Origin: Plotosus lineatus
Lineage: Eukaryota; Chordata; Actinopteri; Siluriformes; Plotosidae
Assembly (NCBI GenBank): GCA_024760905.1
Contig: CM045735.1
Span: 6,185,661-6,249,660 of the forward strand
Direction: 5' to 3'
DNA: 64,000 nucleotides
Program-made: the position numbers and the translations under genes
Notes under the pieces: generated by a model
Told to the model about the DNA's origin: nothing
Seen by the model: the letters and a program-made list of their open reading frames with translations, nothing else
Database searches by the model: none
Part shown: piece after piece, positions 10,682 through 22,837 of the stretch
Layout: each line of letters opens with the position of its first letter
How positions within the stretch are numbered: position 1 is the stretch's first letter

Positions 10682-11019
10682 CTTCATACAATTGCAAAAG
10701 TGAAGTCATGTCTTAAATTTGTTTTTGAAGAAACGGACGGTGTGTGACGGTTGTGCTGAGCATGTTCTGAGCATGGTCGGTTTAGGGGGTTTGTCCTGCT
10801 ATCCATAAGATGGCAGTGCTGCTCTGCTGTACAATATAAGTACTACAGGATTCTTTTTCCTCCTCAGAAAGACAGAAATCTTCAGTATTTTCCGTGGTCT
10901 TTCATTGGTCCTTCTGTGGTCCAGTTTTTAAATCCAACGCTTTTTCATTTATGTATTTTCTTCCTCATCCAACCATCATCCTTCGCAGTTAAGTGTACAA
11001 ACAACAAAAGCTCGCACCA
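10682..11019. other. Intergenic, nothing recognised
   Basis: No supported feature. Confidence 0.45.
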
Positions 11020-11024
11020 TTTTA

Positions 11025-11382
11025 CTCACTCACTCATTTGCCGTATTGTTTACTCCTACTATGGTTGTGGGGAGTCTAGAGCCAATCACAACAGTTGCTG
11101 TTTAAAGCCACGGTACACCCTGAATGTCTCCCCAGACCATCACAGGAAAACACACACACAACCATTCACACTTTTACACTCACACTCACACCTAGGGTCA
11201 ATTTGGAACAGCCATTTAGCTAATGTGCTCATGGGAGGAAACCGGAATTACCTGGAGGAAACCCACACAAGCACAGGGAGAAAATGCGAACGCCACACGG
11301 AAACCCTGAGCCGAGGAATCGAACCCAGTCCTGCTATGTGCTAACCCTGGATGTGCTAACCGCTACACCACTGTGCTGTCCT
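11025..11382 (-). mobile_element. SINE-A with T1 tail
   Basis: Reverse-strand head ('aggacagcacagtggtgtagcggttagcac' region), body and a degraded T1. CA-rich stretches lie in the middle as in other copies. Confidence 0.8.
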
Positions 11383-11423
11383 GTGAAAAGATTTTTTTTT
11401 TAACTTATTTTATTTATAAAATG

Positions 11424-11725
11424 GTGAGAGAGCGTATGGGTTAGCATGTCTGCCTCACAGCAAGAAGGTCCTGGGTTCAAGTTCTAGACTCAAGGAGGGC
11501 CTGAGTGATAAATGCTGAGTGAGTGTGAGTGTAATTAACTGATTTAAACGCCACCATTGCTCCCCAACCAGACCAAGACGGTACTGGGTTCAACCCACAA
11601 GGGTTTCCTCCGGGTACTCTGGTTTCATCCCACAGTTCAAAGACATGCAGATCAGGCTAATTGGCTGTCTAGGTGGGAGGCGTGTGAACTGTTGTGCGTG
11701 TGTTGGCCCTATGATGTACAAGTAC
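11424..11725 (+). mobile_element. Rearranged SINE-A copy
   Basis: A head with 'ttagcatgtctgcctcacag' and a body with 'gtttcctccgggtactctgg' are present, but about 90 bp between them differs from the family and the T1 end is missing. Confidence 0.65.
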
Positions 11726-11782
11726 TGGCAAGCTTTTCATGGAGTACCTTCATCCACAGACGGCTGATGTGGGCGTCAACTT

Positions 11783-11793
<11 letters not shown>

Positions 11794-11832
<39 letters not shown>
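11794..11832. repeat. (GA)n microsatellite
   Basis: GA dinucleotides just 5' of a SINE-A head. Confidence 0.95.
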
Positions 11833-11833
<1 letters not shown>

Positions 11834-12178
11834 ATAGTGATTAGCACGTCCGCCTCACAGCAAGAATGTTTCCCAGCTTGATTCCCAGCTCAGCCGTTTC
11901 TGTGTGGAGTGTGCATGTTCTCCCCATGCATGTGTGGGTTTCCTCCGGGTACTCCGGTTCCCTCCCATGGTCCAAAAACATGCCCAGTAGAATAACTGGC
12001 TGTTCCAAATATCCCCTAGGTGTGAGTGTGAGTATGAATGGTTGCGTGAGTGTTGGCCCTGCGATGGCCTGGCGGGCTGTCCAGGGTGTACACTACCCTC
12101 ACATAGAGTTGGCTGAGATGGGTGCCAGCCTCCCCGCAACTCTCATTAGGCTTAAACAGTTCAGAAAATGAATGAATA
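11833..12178 (+). mobile_element. Full-length SINE-A with T1 tail
   Basis: Contiguous head, body and T1, ending 'cagttcagaaaatgaatgaat'. It serves as the clearest reference for the complete SINE-A architecture in this window (about 346 bp). Confidence 0.88.
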
Positions 12179-12274
12179 TATAAATATATATTTGTAGCTT
12201 GTATCCAGAACAAAGATTCTTTTTGAGTTTGTAATAATTTCTATCATCGTATGTCTTGTCTATCCTCTGATTAC

Positions 12275-12311
<37 letters not shown>

Positions 12312-12837
12312 CGTGTTTTATCCACTGTATATATGACAAAGAGTAATTTTTATCTGTTCTACCTGGTTACAGACTTCAGTCTCATAGCAACTGCTAAATT
12401 GGTGTAAAATGTGTCCAGCTTGAAATTCTAATTATATCTCCACCTTTTATGGTTTCTCTTGCTGTTAATAGTTTGTCTGGCGACCGAACATATTTCAGGA
12501 TCTCCGAGCTGTCGCCAGGACACGGCAGTAATGACATGATGTCATGATCAACTTCTGTTCATCAGCTGTTCATCACATTCATTCAAGCTCAGGGAGAGAG
12601 CATCAATCCCATGAACAGGCTGTCACGGCTCATTATGTATTTTTGTTTGTTTGTTTGTTTGTTTGTTTGTTTGTTTGTTTGTTTGTTTGTTTTTATCGTG
12701 AGCTGAATCCGAGTCTGGGAAATGGTTAGAATCCTTTAGCTGAGTGGCGTTACATCACTTTTCTTTTGTCTGAGAACATGATGTGATACTCTTAAGTGCC
12801 AAAGCACTAACATCTACCAGAGTCGTGAGTTGCCTGG
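12179..12837. other. Intergenic with two microsatellites
   Basis: (ATT)n at about 12269-12312 and (TTTG)n at about 12642-12691. No gene-like signal. Confidence 0.7.
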
Positions 12838-13110
12838 TGCCTAACTCAGCCGACACTGTGCCTGAACAAGGACACACCCTGAACAGCTCCACAGTCAGTT
12901 TTAGGACCAACATAGACGCAGCTGTTCCTACGCAGACCCAGAGACAATATTGAACATCCAGTTAGTTTAATGTGAATGTCTTTTGACTGCAGGAGGAAAC
13001 CAGAGTACCCAGAGGAGTCCCACGTAAACACCGGGAGAACATGGAAATGTCACACACAAATGGTCGAGCTGAGCTGAATGAGACCTATTTGCAGTGAGGT
13101 GGATGTGCTA
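12838..13110 (-). mobile_element. SINE-A copy, diverged
   Basis: The - strand carries the body ('gtactctggtttcctcctgc') and a diverged T1 start. The head is worn. Confidence 0.7.
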
Positions 13111-13191
13111 CTATTACATCAGCATCCTACCCTTACAGAGTGAACCAAAAAAAATCTCTCACATTTCAAAGTTAAATTTAAAAAGGGGGGT

Positions 13192-13555
13192 TCAAGGTGG
13201 TGGCACAGTGGTTCGTACATCTGCATCAAAGCAAGAAGGTCCCAGGTTTGATTCGTGGACTTGGGGCATTTCTGTGTGAAGTTTGCATGTTCTCTCCGTG
13301 TTTGCGTGAGTTTCTTCCGGGTTACTCCGGTTTCCTCCTATCGTCCAAAAATCATGTATCGTAGGCTGATTGGCTGTTCAAAATGACCCCTAGGTGTAAG
13401 AGGGTGTGTGAATGGTTGTATGTTTGTTAGCCCTGCAGTGGTATTGCGCGGTGTTCAGGGTGTACCCTTGCCCTCTCCAAGAGTCAGCTGAGTTGGGCGC
13501 CAGCCTTCTCAACCCTATTTAGGATTAAGTGGTGTAGAAAATGAATGGATAAATG
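13192..13555 (+). mobile_element. SINE-A with T1 tail
   Basis: Head 'gtggcacagtggttcgtaca', body and T1 ending 'ggattaagtggtgtagaaaatgaatgg'. Confidence 0.85.
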
Positions 13556-13722
13556 AGAGGTTAAAGACAATCAAATTAGTGCTTCATGTACACAACTCAC
13601 AGACAATAAAAAATTTAATGGGTGCAAATAATAATATGATTACCGTAATTGACGTAATAAGCGGCCTGCGCTAATAAGCACCCCCCCCCCCATATTTTTT
13701 ATCTTACATCTAATAACCGCCC

Positions 13723-14381
13723 ATGTGTACTGGGAGCAAAATTGTAGATCAAATTTACCAATTTTATTGGATCAGTCTCTGTAACGGTAAAATGAGGCGT
13801 TCACTGCCTGTAAAATCATCAGTAACAACACATTTGATTGTTCCACTGTGCTTTAAAAAACAGGAAAATATTTTGCTGTGTTCTCTTGGTAAATGTCCAA
13901 CAACCAATGAACCATTAGAAACTGCTACAGCAAAACTATGGGATGCTCTGAATCAGGGATCACCAACGTGGTGCCCGTGGGCACCAGGTAGCCCGCAAGG
14001 ACAATATAAGTTGCCCGCGGACCTGTTCACTGCTATTTTTAGGACAGGCCCATTTTTAGGACAGCGCCACTCTCCATTGAGCTGCATATAATTTTTTTGA
14101 ATATATTTTTAAATCAAGTCAATATCTTCACATAGATGAATATCATTAATTATTAATAATAACATCTAATTAAATCTAATTAAATGTAAATTGAGCAAAT
14201 TTGTAATTTCAGAGGTGTGTATCGACCTAGTAGCCCTTCGCATTAATTGGTACCCATGAAGTAGCTCTCAGTTTCAAAAAGGTTGGTGACCCCTGCTCTG
14301 AATGAATGGAGCATTGAGCCAGATATGGACCTATCAGAAAGTGATGACAAATATTTTTCACCCGATTCTCCTGCTCACTAA
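13723..14381 (+). pseudogene. Open frame split by a hAT MITE, possible transposase C-terminus
   Basis: A frame beginning MCTGSKIVDQ runs to ...AKLWDALN at 13953, where a 342-bp MITE begins. Removing the MITE and one copy of its 8-bp duplication lets the frame continue in phase as EWSIEPDMDLSESDDKYF and end at TAA 14379-14381. The acidic end would suit a Tigger/jerky-like transposase tail, but I do not recognise the family. It could be chance. Confidence 0.35.
13954..14295. mobile_element. hAT-type MITE with 8-bp target duplication
   Basis: Terminal inverted repeats cagggatcaccaac and gttggtgacccctg. The flanking duplication ctctgaat (13946-13953 and 14296-14303) is perfect. The 8-bp length is diagnostic of hAT transposition. 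Confidence 0.9.
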
Positions 14382-14533
14382 CGTCATTAATTTAAGCACG
14401 TTCCTGGGCATGTGCTTTTGTTTATGTTCGTGTTGATTGGTTCAACGTGCCATGTGCTAAAGTTGACATTCGTGTTGATTAGCTCAATTTTACTTCCGAG
14501 AAAATGTTTAAAGGAATAGCACTGTCAGGGGTC

Positions 14534-14872
14534 ATTTTCTGTAACTGCTTAATCCTAATTAGGGTCGTGGGGAGGCTGGCGCCCATACCAGCCAACTCTG
14601 AGCGAGGGCAGAGTACACCCTGGACAGCTTGCCAGGCCATTGCAGGGCGGAAACACACCGATATCTTTGCAGCTACTCTTGTCAAAATTCAGCAATGGTT
14701 CTTTTACATGAACCTCTCACCATAGACAGCAAGAGACATGGCTGGCCTTTGATAACCCAGTTAGATGAACCAGGGGGGACTGTGACAACCTTGTGGAGAG
14801 TGGGACTTGAACCCCAAACCTTTGGCTCAGTGATCCAGCACCCTATACCACTAGACCACCACTGCCCTACCA
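14534..14872 (-). mobile_element. Full-length SINE-B with T1 tail
   Basis: Reverse-strand head, body and T1. A 9-bp direct repeat tcaggggtc flanks it (14525-14533 and 14873-14881). Confidence 0.88.
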
Positions 14873-15110
14873 TCAGGGGTCTTTTTATTTATTTATGCTG
14901 TTTTCTGTTTATTTTCAGCCTTCATGTAAGTAATTTGGTTGATACCACAAAATGAATAACACAAATATCAGTACAACTCTTTTATTGTTCTGTTATTATT
15001 CATGTTTTCCACCTCGATGGTAATAAGCACTTACCGTTCCACTTCCCTGGTTACATTTTAATAAGTGCCCACCCACGCCAAGTTTTTAAGCACCCTGGGC
15101 TGTTATCAAC

Positions 15111-15454
15111 TTGTATATGGTATCTGTACCTTCAAAGTATGGGAGTTTCTTTTGGGGGGAGTCACCCATAAATTAATTAAAATCATAAGCAGGGAACAAT
15201 CAAGATTTTTTTCACTCAGGTTTGGTAAAAAAATGTCCCTTTCCTTTGCTACGTCACTGCTTTCTCCTCCCGCATACCACTTGATTAGCGTATTGATCTT
15301 ACGCTGTGCAAACATTACAAGTATATTAATTATTAAAATCCCTTCCTCATGGTCTGTTCGAGACAGTTTAAAACCTGGCAAATGCCACTGCGATCCTGAT
15401 CCATTTCTGATCTAACACTCTGATCCATCTCTGCACATAATTTAACACATCAAA

Positions 15455-15455
<1 letters not shown>
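15111..15455. other. Intergenic, nothing recognised
   Basis: Open frames here are short and overlap on both strands. No family was recognised. Confidence 0.45.

Positions 15456-15516
<61 letters not shown>
15456..15516. repeat. (ATT)n microsatellite
   Basis: About 20 ATT units. Confidence 0.95.
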
Positions 15517-15520
<4 letters not shown>

Positions 15521-15548
15521 GCTAATCAACTATTTCTGTTGCTTACTG

Positions 15549-15752
15549 GGACAGCATAGCGGCCTAGTAGTTATCACATCTGTCTGAATATTAAGAAGGT
15601 CCTGGGTTTGAATCCCATTTAGGGTGAAAGTATTATGTGGAGTTTGCATGTTCTTCGGTATTCCTCCGTGTGTTTCCTCTCCCAATCCAAAGACGTGCGC
15701 ATTAGGCTAATTGGCTGTTTCTGTGTATGTGAGTGTGGCTGGTTATATTTGT

Positions 15753-15791
<39 letters not shown>

Positions 15792-15895
15792 TGCGTTGGC
15801 TTTGCGATGGTCTGGCAAACTAAACAAGGTATCCTGCCTTCACCCAGTGTCGGTTAAGATAGACCCTAATAGTAGGATTAAGTGAATTGTCAAAT
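15549..15895 (+). mobile_element. SINE-A, diverged T1
   Basis: Head 'gcggcctagtagttatcaca', body with an internal (GT)n at about 15758-15787, and a worn T1 end. Confidence 0.75.
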
Positions 15896-15995
15896 GAGTG
15901 AGATGAGCGTTGCTTATTGATTAATGCACATTAGTGCAGCAGTCTCTGTCTCTGCTCAAGTCTGGTGTATTTTGAGGACGTGATCAAATCTCTTA

Positions 15996-16256
15996 CCCCC
16001 AGTGCAGCTAACTGGGTTATTAAAGGCCGGCCGTGTCTCTCACTCTCTGTGGTGGGAGGTTCATGTAAAAGAACCATTGCTGACTTTCGTTAAGAGTAGG
16101 CTGCATCAGCCGTCAGCATGTTTCTGCTCTGAGATGGCCTGGCGAGCTGTCCAGGGTGTACTCTGCCGTCGCCCAAAGTCATCTGAGATGGGCACCCGCC
16201 TCCCCGTGACCCTAATTAGGATTAAAGCGGTTCAGAAAATGATGATGATGATGATA
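15996..16256 (+). mobile_element. SINE-B body with T1 tail, head lost
   Basis: Starts at the 'cagtgcagctaactgggtta' part of the body and ends with T1 plus (ATG)n. This is 5' truncation typical of LINE-driven insertion. Confidence 0.82.
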
Positions 16257-16589
16257 AAATCTCTTATGAGGTTTTGACCAGGACGAGGAGAAGATCCAAA
16301 ATCCAGGAGACACGAAGGCCCGTCTATTTTCTAAAATCCAGTCATTTATGATTAAATTCAATAAACCGAGAAGCGACACTTGTGGTTGTGTTGAGCCAAA
16401 TCCGTAGTCATACTTACATAATGGCAGGAAATCTTATCTAAAAGCACAATATTTTTTTTGTTGTACCTCCATCTACTGCACTTCCAACAAACACCCCATA
16501 TCTATTCATCCTATCAATATTTCATGTTTATATTTCCATGGGCCGTAGAGAATACTCTACTTTTAATGTTCAGTCCTCGGCACTTTTCT

Positions 16590-16632
<43 letters not shown>

Positions 16633-17162
16633 CTCGTCAACACACATTTCTGAATCCGTGCTCAAGATTTGTAAATAATTAATGGAGGAAATGCATGAAG
16701 GATGCTCAGTCCGGACGTCACTGTCAACATGTTTATATAACTGTTCTGTGGACTTCGTCATTTTACTCTCCTTTTCAGAAATATTATAAACGCTGCCCGG
16801 GAATAAAAGGATGTTTTGTCATGCAGCTGTTTATCCTTCATTTTGACTTATTAGTCTAATTACTTCCATCAGGACAGCTTCAGAAGTTTCTCAACCAGGC
16901 TCCCTAATTCGTTTATCATATGCTGTCTCGCTGTTCGCTCGCATTACATAAACATCATAAATGTTCTTGTGGGTCAAATCTTGAAACAAAAACTAGATAT
17001 TGTTGATAATGTGGCGGAAAAAAGTACACATGGGGGACTGTTCGGTGATAATGAATATTCCAAAATACCATTACAGGAAACAGGAAGTACAATATGTTTT
17101 CGTTTACCCCACATCTATGACGAGTGTATTTTACTTTAATAAACAAACAAATGACATCAGGT

Positions 17163-17206
<44 letters not shown>

Positions 17207-17463
17207 AGATGTAGATAAATAAAAACTCTTACCCCATAATAAAACCCATAAATAAACCCCTAGTATTAAAGAGGTGCCATTTCTTTTCCACACAACCGTA
17301 CACTTATTCACGTATTGCCTCTCTCAAAGGGCCACGCTACCAATATTCAGGATCTTCATCAAAAGATTGTTTTTCTACTGATTCAGGAAATTGAAGCCCG
17401 AAGTCCAGTCCTCTTAGACTAACCCGTGAATGCTCTGAAGTCATTCAGTCATTCGCTAAAAGG
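16257..17463. other. Intergenic with poly(T) and (CA)n
   Basis: Poly(T) at about 16589-16628 and (CA)n at about 17163-17204. Otherwise nothing is recognised. Confidence 0.6.
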
Positions 17464-17665
17464 CTGATGGTGCTATAGTGATTAGCACACTCACGTCACA
17501 GCAAGAAAGTCCTCGATTCAGGCTTAATGGCTGCTCCATATTGCCCCTAGGTGTGGCTGTGAGTGTGAATGGTTGTGTGGGTTTTGTCCTGCAACGGCCA
17601 CGCGAGATGTTCAAGGTGTAACTCGGTATCGGGTGCGTCGCTAGTAGTAGGATTAAGAGAACGTA
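17464..17665 (+). mobile_element. SINE-A with internal deletion
   Basis: The head ('tagtgattagcacactcacg') joins directly to the late body ('ttaatggctgctccatattg') and a worn T1, so about 130 bp is missing. Confidence 0.7.
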
Positions 17666-17741
17666 TTGAATTCTTCCTGTTGCTCACAGTACTCAATATG
17701 TATTCTACGTGACACTGGAGTATGTGATGTTTAATTGTATA

Positions 17742-18207
17742 CAGGGATCTCTCACTTTCCGCGGTAAATGGGGACCGAGACCCCACCCCACCCCCGCGAC
17801 CGCCGATTTCCACGAAGTAGGATCGATCTACCTGACTGACATATACGTACATGTATATGTGTATATAATATCAATAAATACATATTTAATGCTATAAATG
17901 CTTATAATAACAATTAAACATTTAACAATAATGCATAAGATGTAAATAAAATAGAAATAAACACACATGCAGATGCCAGATGCAGTACACCTCGCATAAA
18001 GATGTAAGTAGTTTTGTTGGGAGGTTTATGGGTTGTTTGTTTGGGTTTGTTTTTTGTTGTTGTTGTTGTTGTTTTTGCATAATTCGCCTTGTTTCGTGGC
18101 ATTTTCCATAAGTTTTCCCCTATTCTTCCTTAATTTCCTTATTTTTGTAAAACCCGCCATGCACTGAAGCCGCAGAAACTGAAGCACGAAGTAGCGAGGG
18201 ATCGCTG
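17742..18207. mobile_element. 466-bp Tigger-like MITE, copy 1
   Basis: Ends cagggatctctcactttccg and (reverse) cagcgatccctcgctacttc are imperfect inverted repeats, flanked by TA on both sides (17740-17741 and 18208-18209). The interior matches the element at 60475-60999, including 'taatatcaataaatacatat'. It has no coding capacity. TA duplication and end type suggest Tc1/mariner-Tigger mobilisation. Confidence 0.8.
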
Positions 18208-18209
18208 TA

Positions 18210-19044
18210 ATAGTTTTTGTTTTTTCTGCACAATATTCTTACACTTACCACAACACATGACAGTAAATGTCTTTTTATGCTAATCATCAGCACCCGCCTT
18301 CATTCCTGCACCAGAACTTCAGCTGCTCTGAGTGACAGCCGTGAGTCCTAATTACAACACAAGTTAGCTTCTCGTTTGTTAGCATTGAATTGATGTGATG
18401 TCATATAAAGAGGCATGATGCGAAGTCGCCTGTAATTACCTCCTTTAAAATGTACTGGAGTGCCACTTAGCTTTACATAGCACTGCATGTCTAGTCAGTG
18501 TTTATGTGCTACTGAAAAAAAAAAAAAAAAAAAAGAAAGAGGAATGGTTATGCAAGAACTCTTTCCTCAGCACACTTTAGTTTAAAACTGAAAACATTTC
18601 ACGCAGTCACCAATCCACATCCTTCTGCTACATTCATTTGTTATCTCTTCCAAGAAGCTTAGTTTTTATCTGTGGTTTGTGTATTTGTTTGTGTACGTTC
18701 CCGGGTGGAACGCCAGCAGGACCAGCAGGATGGCGCTGTGTACTTCCTGTAATTTAGTTCAGCTTGGTAGAGGTTTGCGCTCTCCATCGGCTCTTCTTCT
18801 CTGTCTGAATGGAAATGTGTGACACATGCATAGACATTGTATGAAAATTCCACTGATGGGTCCGTCCCTTCACGAGCCAGAATTGTGCGTTAAATATGAC
18901 ATGTAGCAGACAGTTGTGTTACTGAAGACGATGAAAATACGTCCTGTGCATTAAAAAAGCAGAATAAACTGGCATGCAGGTAATGATGAACAAAAGTAAA
19001 ATTTGGCAGCCATCGTGTCGCACCTCTCAGAAGACACTTCACAG
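18210..19044. other. Intergenic, nothing recognised
   Basis: A poly(A) run at about 18516-18535. No supported gene. Confidence 0.5.
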
Positions 19045-19220
19045 TTAGCGTGCAGTTAGCGTGAGGAGTGTCTTTGGACTATAGGAGGAGAAAAGAATAG
19101 AGCACCTAGAAGAAACCTATAAAGGTACACGCAGAAACATGCAAGCTCTACACAGAAACATCTTCGGAAACCATGGGACTCGAACCCATGACCCACTTGC
19201 TTTGGTTGGTGATCACTGTT
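19045..19220 (-). mobile_element. SINE-A head and body fragment
   Basis: The - strand has 'gggttcgagtccc' as B-box and a body resembling 'ctataggaggagaaaagaat' reversed. T1 is missing. Confidence 0.6.
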
Positions 19221-19244
19221 GAAGAATAAATGAGCTAATTATAC

Positions 19245-19575
19245 TCATTCCCGCGCATCATTTGCCGAACCAATTAAACCTACTATTAGGGTTGCAGGGG
19301 GTTGGTGCCTATCTCTGCCGACACCAGGTAAAGAAGGTGTACTCCCTGAACGGCACACACAAACATTCACGCTTACATCCACATGCGGAGCAATTTGAAG
19401 CAGTCAATTAGCCTAATATGCATGTCTTTGGACTGTGGGAGGAAACTGGACTACCCGGAGGAAACCCACACAAGTATAGGAGGAGCATGCAAACTCCACA
19501 TAGAAACACCCTCGTTTGGGAATCGAACCTAGGACTCTCATGCAGTGTAGAACTACTACATCAAAGTCCCACCCT
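19245..19575 (-). mobile_element. SINE-A with T1 tail
   Basis: Reverse-strand head, body ('cctccgggtagtccagtttc') and T1. Confidence 0.75.
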
Positions 19576-19621
19576 GGGCTGATTACACACGTGAATCTTT
19601 TTTCAGCTAATTTGACAAACG

Positions 19622-19713
19622 TCCCAACACTACTAGGATCATGGGGAGGCTGAAGCTTATCTCAGCCAATTGAAGGGTATATCCAAAATGGTTCACCAGT
19701 CCATTGTAGGTTC

Positions 19714-19763
<50 letters not shown>

Positions 19764-19902
19764 AGCAATTTGGAACAGTTGATTAGCCCTAAGTGCATGT
19801 TTTTGGATTGTAGGAGGATACTGGAGCACGCTGAGGCCATTCAAGCGCTTGGAGAATATGCAAACTGCACACAAAAACGCCCTCACTGATCATGGGGGCT
19901 AA
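19622..19902 (-). mobile_element. SINE-A with T1 start and (AC)n
   Basis: Third consecutive - strand SINE-A in this stretch. An (AC)n run at about 19713-19758 occupies the usual GT/CA position of the body. Confidence 0.7.
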
Positions 19903-20364
19903 AAAGATTAACTTTACTTTATATTAGAAAATAATTTAATCCACTGTTCTATTTTTCCATCACATTAGCATAACATTCCATCGCATTAGCATAACGTACC
20001 GTAGAGCTGCGTGCCCTGCTCCGTTCAATTCTTTTCTTGCTTTTAAATTAGCGGGATTCTTTGCAGCGGGTAATGACATGAAGTTATCGATTCTCAGCAG
20101 TTTTTCAATGAAGTTAATTGTTTATATGTGTGCGAGAGAGCAGCAGGTCATGGTGTACTCAAAGCACATTTATTAAGTCCTTCCAAGAATCGTAGGAGAA
20201 ACAAGTGACTGGGAACCAATCACAAGCGGACGCCTGTCATGTACTTCACATTTCACATACAGGCAACGAAAAGAGAACCCAGAGAAGAATAAATGAGAGA
20301 ACCCTTACAGCATGTGAGTAAACAAGGCGAGAGCTTCATGTCCTAGAATCACACTGGGCATGAG
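19903..20364. other. Intergenic, nothing recognised
   Basis: No supported feature. Confidence 0.45.
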
Positions 20365-20640
20365 AAGAGCCTGGGAAGTGGACATACTCCAAAAACCTGC
20401 ACATTGGGTCTCCTGGCTGCTCTAAATTGCCCGAGTGTGATTGGATGTTTGGGTCTGTTTTCGCACTGTGGTGGATTGATGACCTGTGCACTTTGTACCT
20501 TCTCACCCCGAGTCTGCTGGGATTCACTCCAGCCTCTCCATGTTTGTTTGTTTCTGCAGGATGTTATTTGAAAAGATTCCAACTCGCAACCTTCACTGTG
20601 AGGCGATGGCGCTAACCACCGAGCCAACACTGAGCTACAT
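20365..20640. mobile_element. Two diverged tRNA-SINE fragments
   Basis: 20365-20545 (+) resembles the late body and tail of SINE-A-type elements ('tggtggattgatgacctgtg', 'gctgggattcactccagcct'). 20575-20635 reads on the - strand as a head ('cggtggttagcgccatcgcc'). Confidence 0.45.
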
Positions 20641-20733
20641 TCGCGAGGTGGTTTTTCAAACAATTTCACAAAGACATTTGCAAAAATTGAAATGGAAACA
20701 GTTTTCCCACATTAAAGTCACATGACCCAACAT

Positions 20734-20925
20734 GCGGGACGGTGGGGTAGTGGATAACACATCTGGCTCACAGCAAGAAGGTCGGGTCCCAAGCTTGGCG
20801 AGGGCATTTCCATATGGAGTTTGGATGTTTTTTCGCATGCTTGCTTGGGTTTCCTCCGGATACTCGGGTCCCTCCTATAGTCCAAAGATATGCACTTTAG
20901 GCTGGCTGGGTTCAGATTTGACATA
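20734..20925 (+). mobile_element. SINE-A, truncated at 3' end
   Basis: Head 'ggtggggtagtggataacac' and body to 'gcactttaggctggctgg'. Confidence 0.75.
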
Positions 20926-20945
20926 ACTTGGCGATGGATGAGCCA

Positions 20946-21292
20946 GCATGGTGACGTAGTGGTTTGTATATGTGTCTCACAATAAAACGTTCCAGAGTTC
21001 AAGTACTGGGCCTGGCAGGATTGTTTCTGTGTGGAGGTGGCATGTTCTCCAATGGTTTGTGTGGGTTTCTTCTAGGTATTCTGGTTTCCTCCCATACGCT
21101 AAAGCCATTCAAACTAGGATAATTAACTGGTCCAAATTACCCTTTGGTTTGAGTACGAATGAGCTTGTGTTTTTGTGTGTTGGCCCTGAGGTGGTCTGGC
21201 GAGCTGTAGAGAGTGTTCCTTGTTTCTAGCCCAGTACTGGCTGAGATAGGCTCCAGCCTCGTTGCCATCCTAGAAGGGTTAAGTAGTTGAAA
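20946..21292 (+). mobile_element. SINE-A with worn T1 tail
   Basis: Head 'tggtgacgtagtggtttgta', body with 'ttctgtgtggaggtggcatg', T1-like end 'gggttaagtagttgaaatgg'. Confidence 0.78.
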
Positions 21293-21339
21293 TGGTGGCA
21301 TGGTAAACTGCTAGTCTGTAAATGGACAGCCAGCACACT

Positions 21340-21805
<466 letters not shown>

Positions 21806-22437
21806 CCAAATCATTAATCATCAACCAGAATTTCCTGTGTTTAAAGTCGTGTGCTGTATGTTTGTTTTTTTAGTACCAATCTGCTCTCACACCTGGCATG
21901 TACACCACACACTCTTACACACGTTTCCTTCATATCAGTTTATTAACAGAGACTGATTCAGTTTTTAAAAATCTGGCTGAGGAAATGTGAACTTCAATGT
22001 CCAAAGGTTCTGACATTCCTTGTAGTGGACTTTGCACACAGAATGATAAATCTAAGAATTTCTCTTCAGGTGTTTTCTCCTCGTGACTTGTTTACAGTAT
22101 CAATCCTTATCATCCAACATGGTCTTACTTCCTCAGAAATAACAAAACAACAGTTCCTTGTGATTCATAACAACTCATAAAGACGTGTGTAACTGGGTGA
22201 GATAGAAGCTCCTGTTTGTTTTCACTAACACCCCAAGAGGCGTGTTTGAACAGATAACAGATACGGTTAAAGATGCATTGGATATGCTCTCTCTCTCTCT
22301 TTTTCAGGTAGGTTAGTTTACCGTATGAATGATTTAGCTCATTACATGAAGCTCCACCCCCAGAATCTTGGGTTGTCTGTAAAATATCTATAAAAGTCCA
22401 GATAATAAACACATCCAAGAATAAACGTTCATTTATA
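21806..22437. other. Intergenic, nothing recognised
   Basis: No supported feature. Confidence 0.45.
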
Positions 22438-22439
22438 TG

Positions 22440-22545
22440 CCGAGTCACTTAAACCTACTAGAATTGCAGGGAGACTGGAGTCTATCTCGCCCAGCTCGGG
22501 GTGAGGGTGGGGTACACCCTTAACTGTTCACCAGTCCATTATAGG

Positions 22546-22586
<41 letters not shown>

Positions 22587-22625
22587 CCATTCACACTCAC
22601 ATCTTGGGGCAATTTGGAACAGTTT
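22440..22625 (-). mobile_element. SINE-A 3' half with T1 and (AC)n
   Basis: T1 reversed ('ctggagtctatctcgcccag' region) followed by an (AC)n run and 'gggcaatttggaacag'. Confidence 0.7.
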
Positions 22626-22837
22626 AAAATCAATTGTTAGTAAACATAAGAAGGGATACGGTTTCAAGAGAAATAAATAGTATGGCGATGTTTACTGATA
22701 TCATGGCACCCGGTGCAGGGGTCACTGACACTCACTTACTGGACTAAGGCATTGTGACTGATTTTGTGTTATTTCTAAGAGGTAAAACTGTATTTCATGT
22801 TTTTATTTAATGTGCCGGATAAATGAATAGGCCCCTC

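Larger units (their letters stand above)
13640..15110. mobile_element. Possible larger DNA transposon remnant with 'taataagc' ends
   Basis: The left side has 'ctaataagcacccccc'. The right side has 'ggtaataagcacttacc' and 'taataagtgcccaccc'. Between them lie a short broken frame, a hAT MITE and a SINE-B copy. The paired motif suggests one old element, but true terminal repeats were not resolved. Confidence 0.3.
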
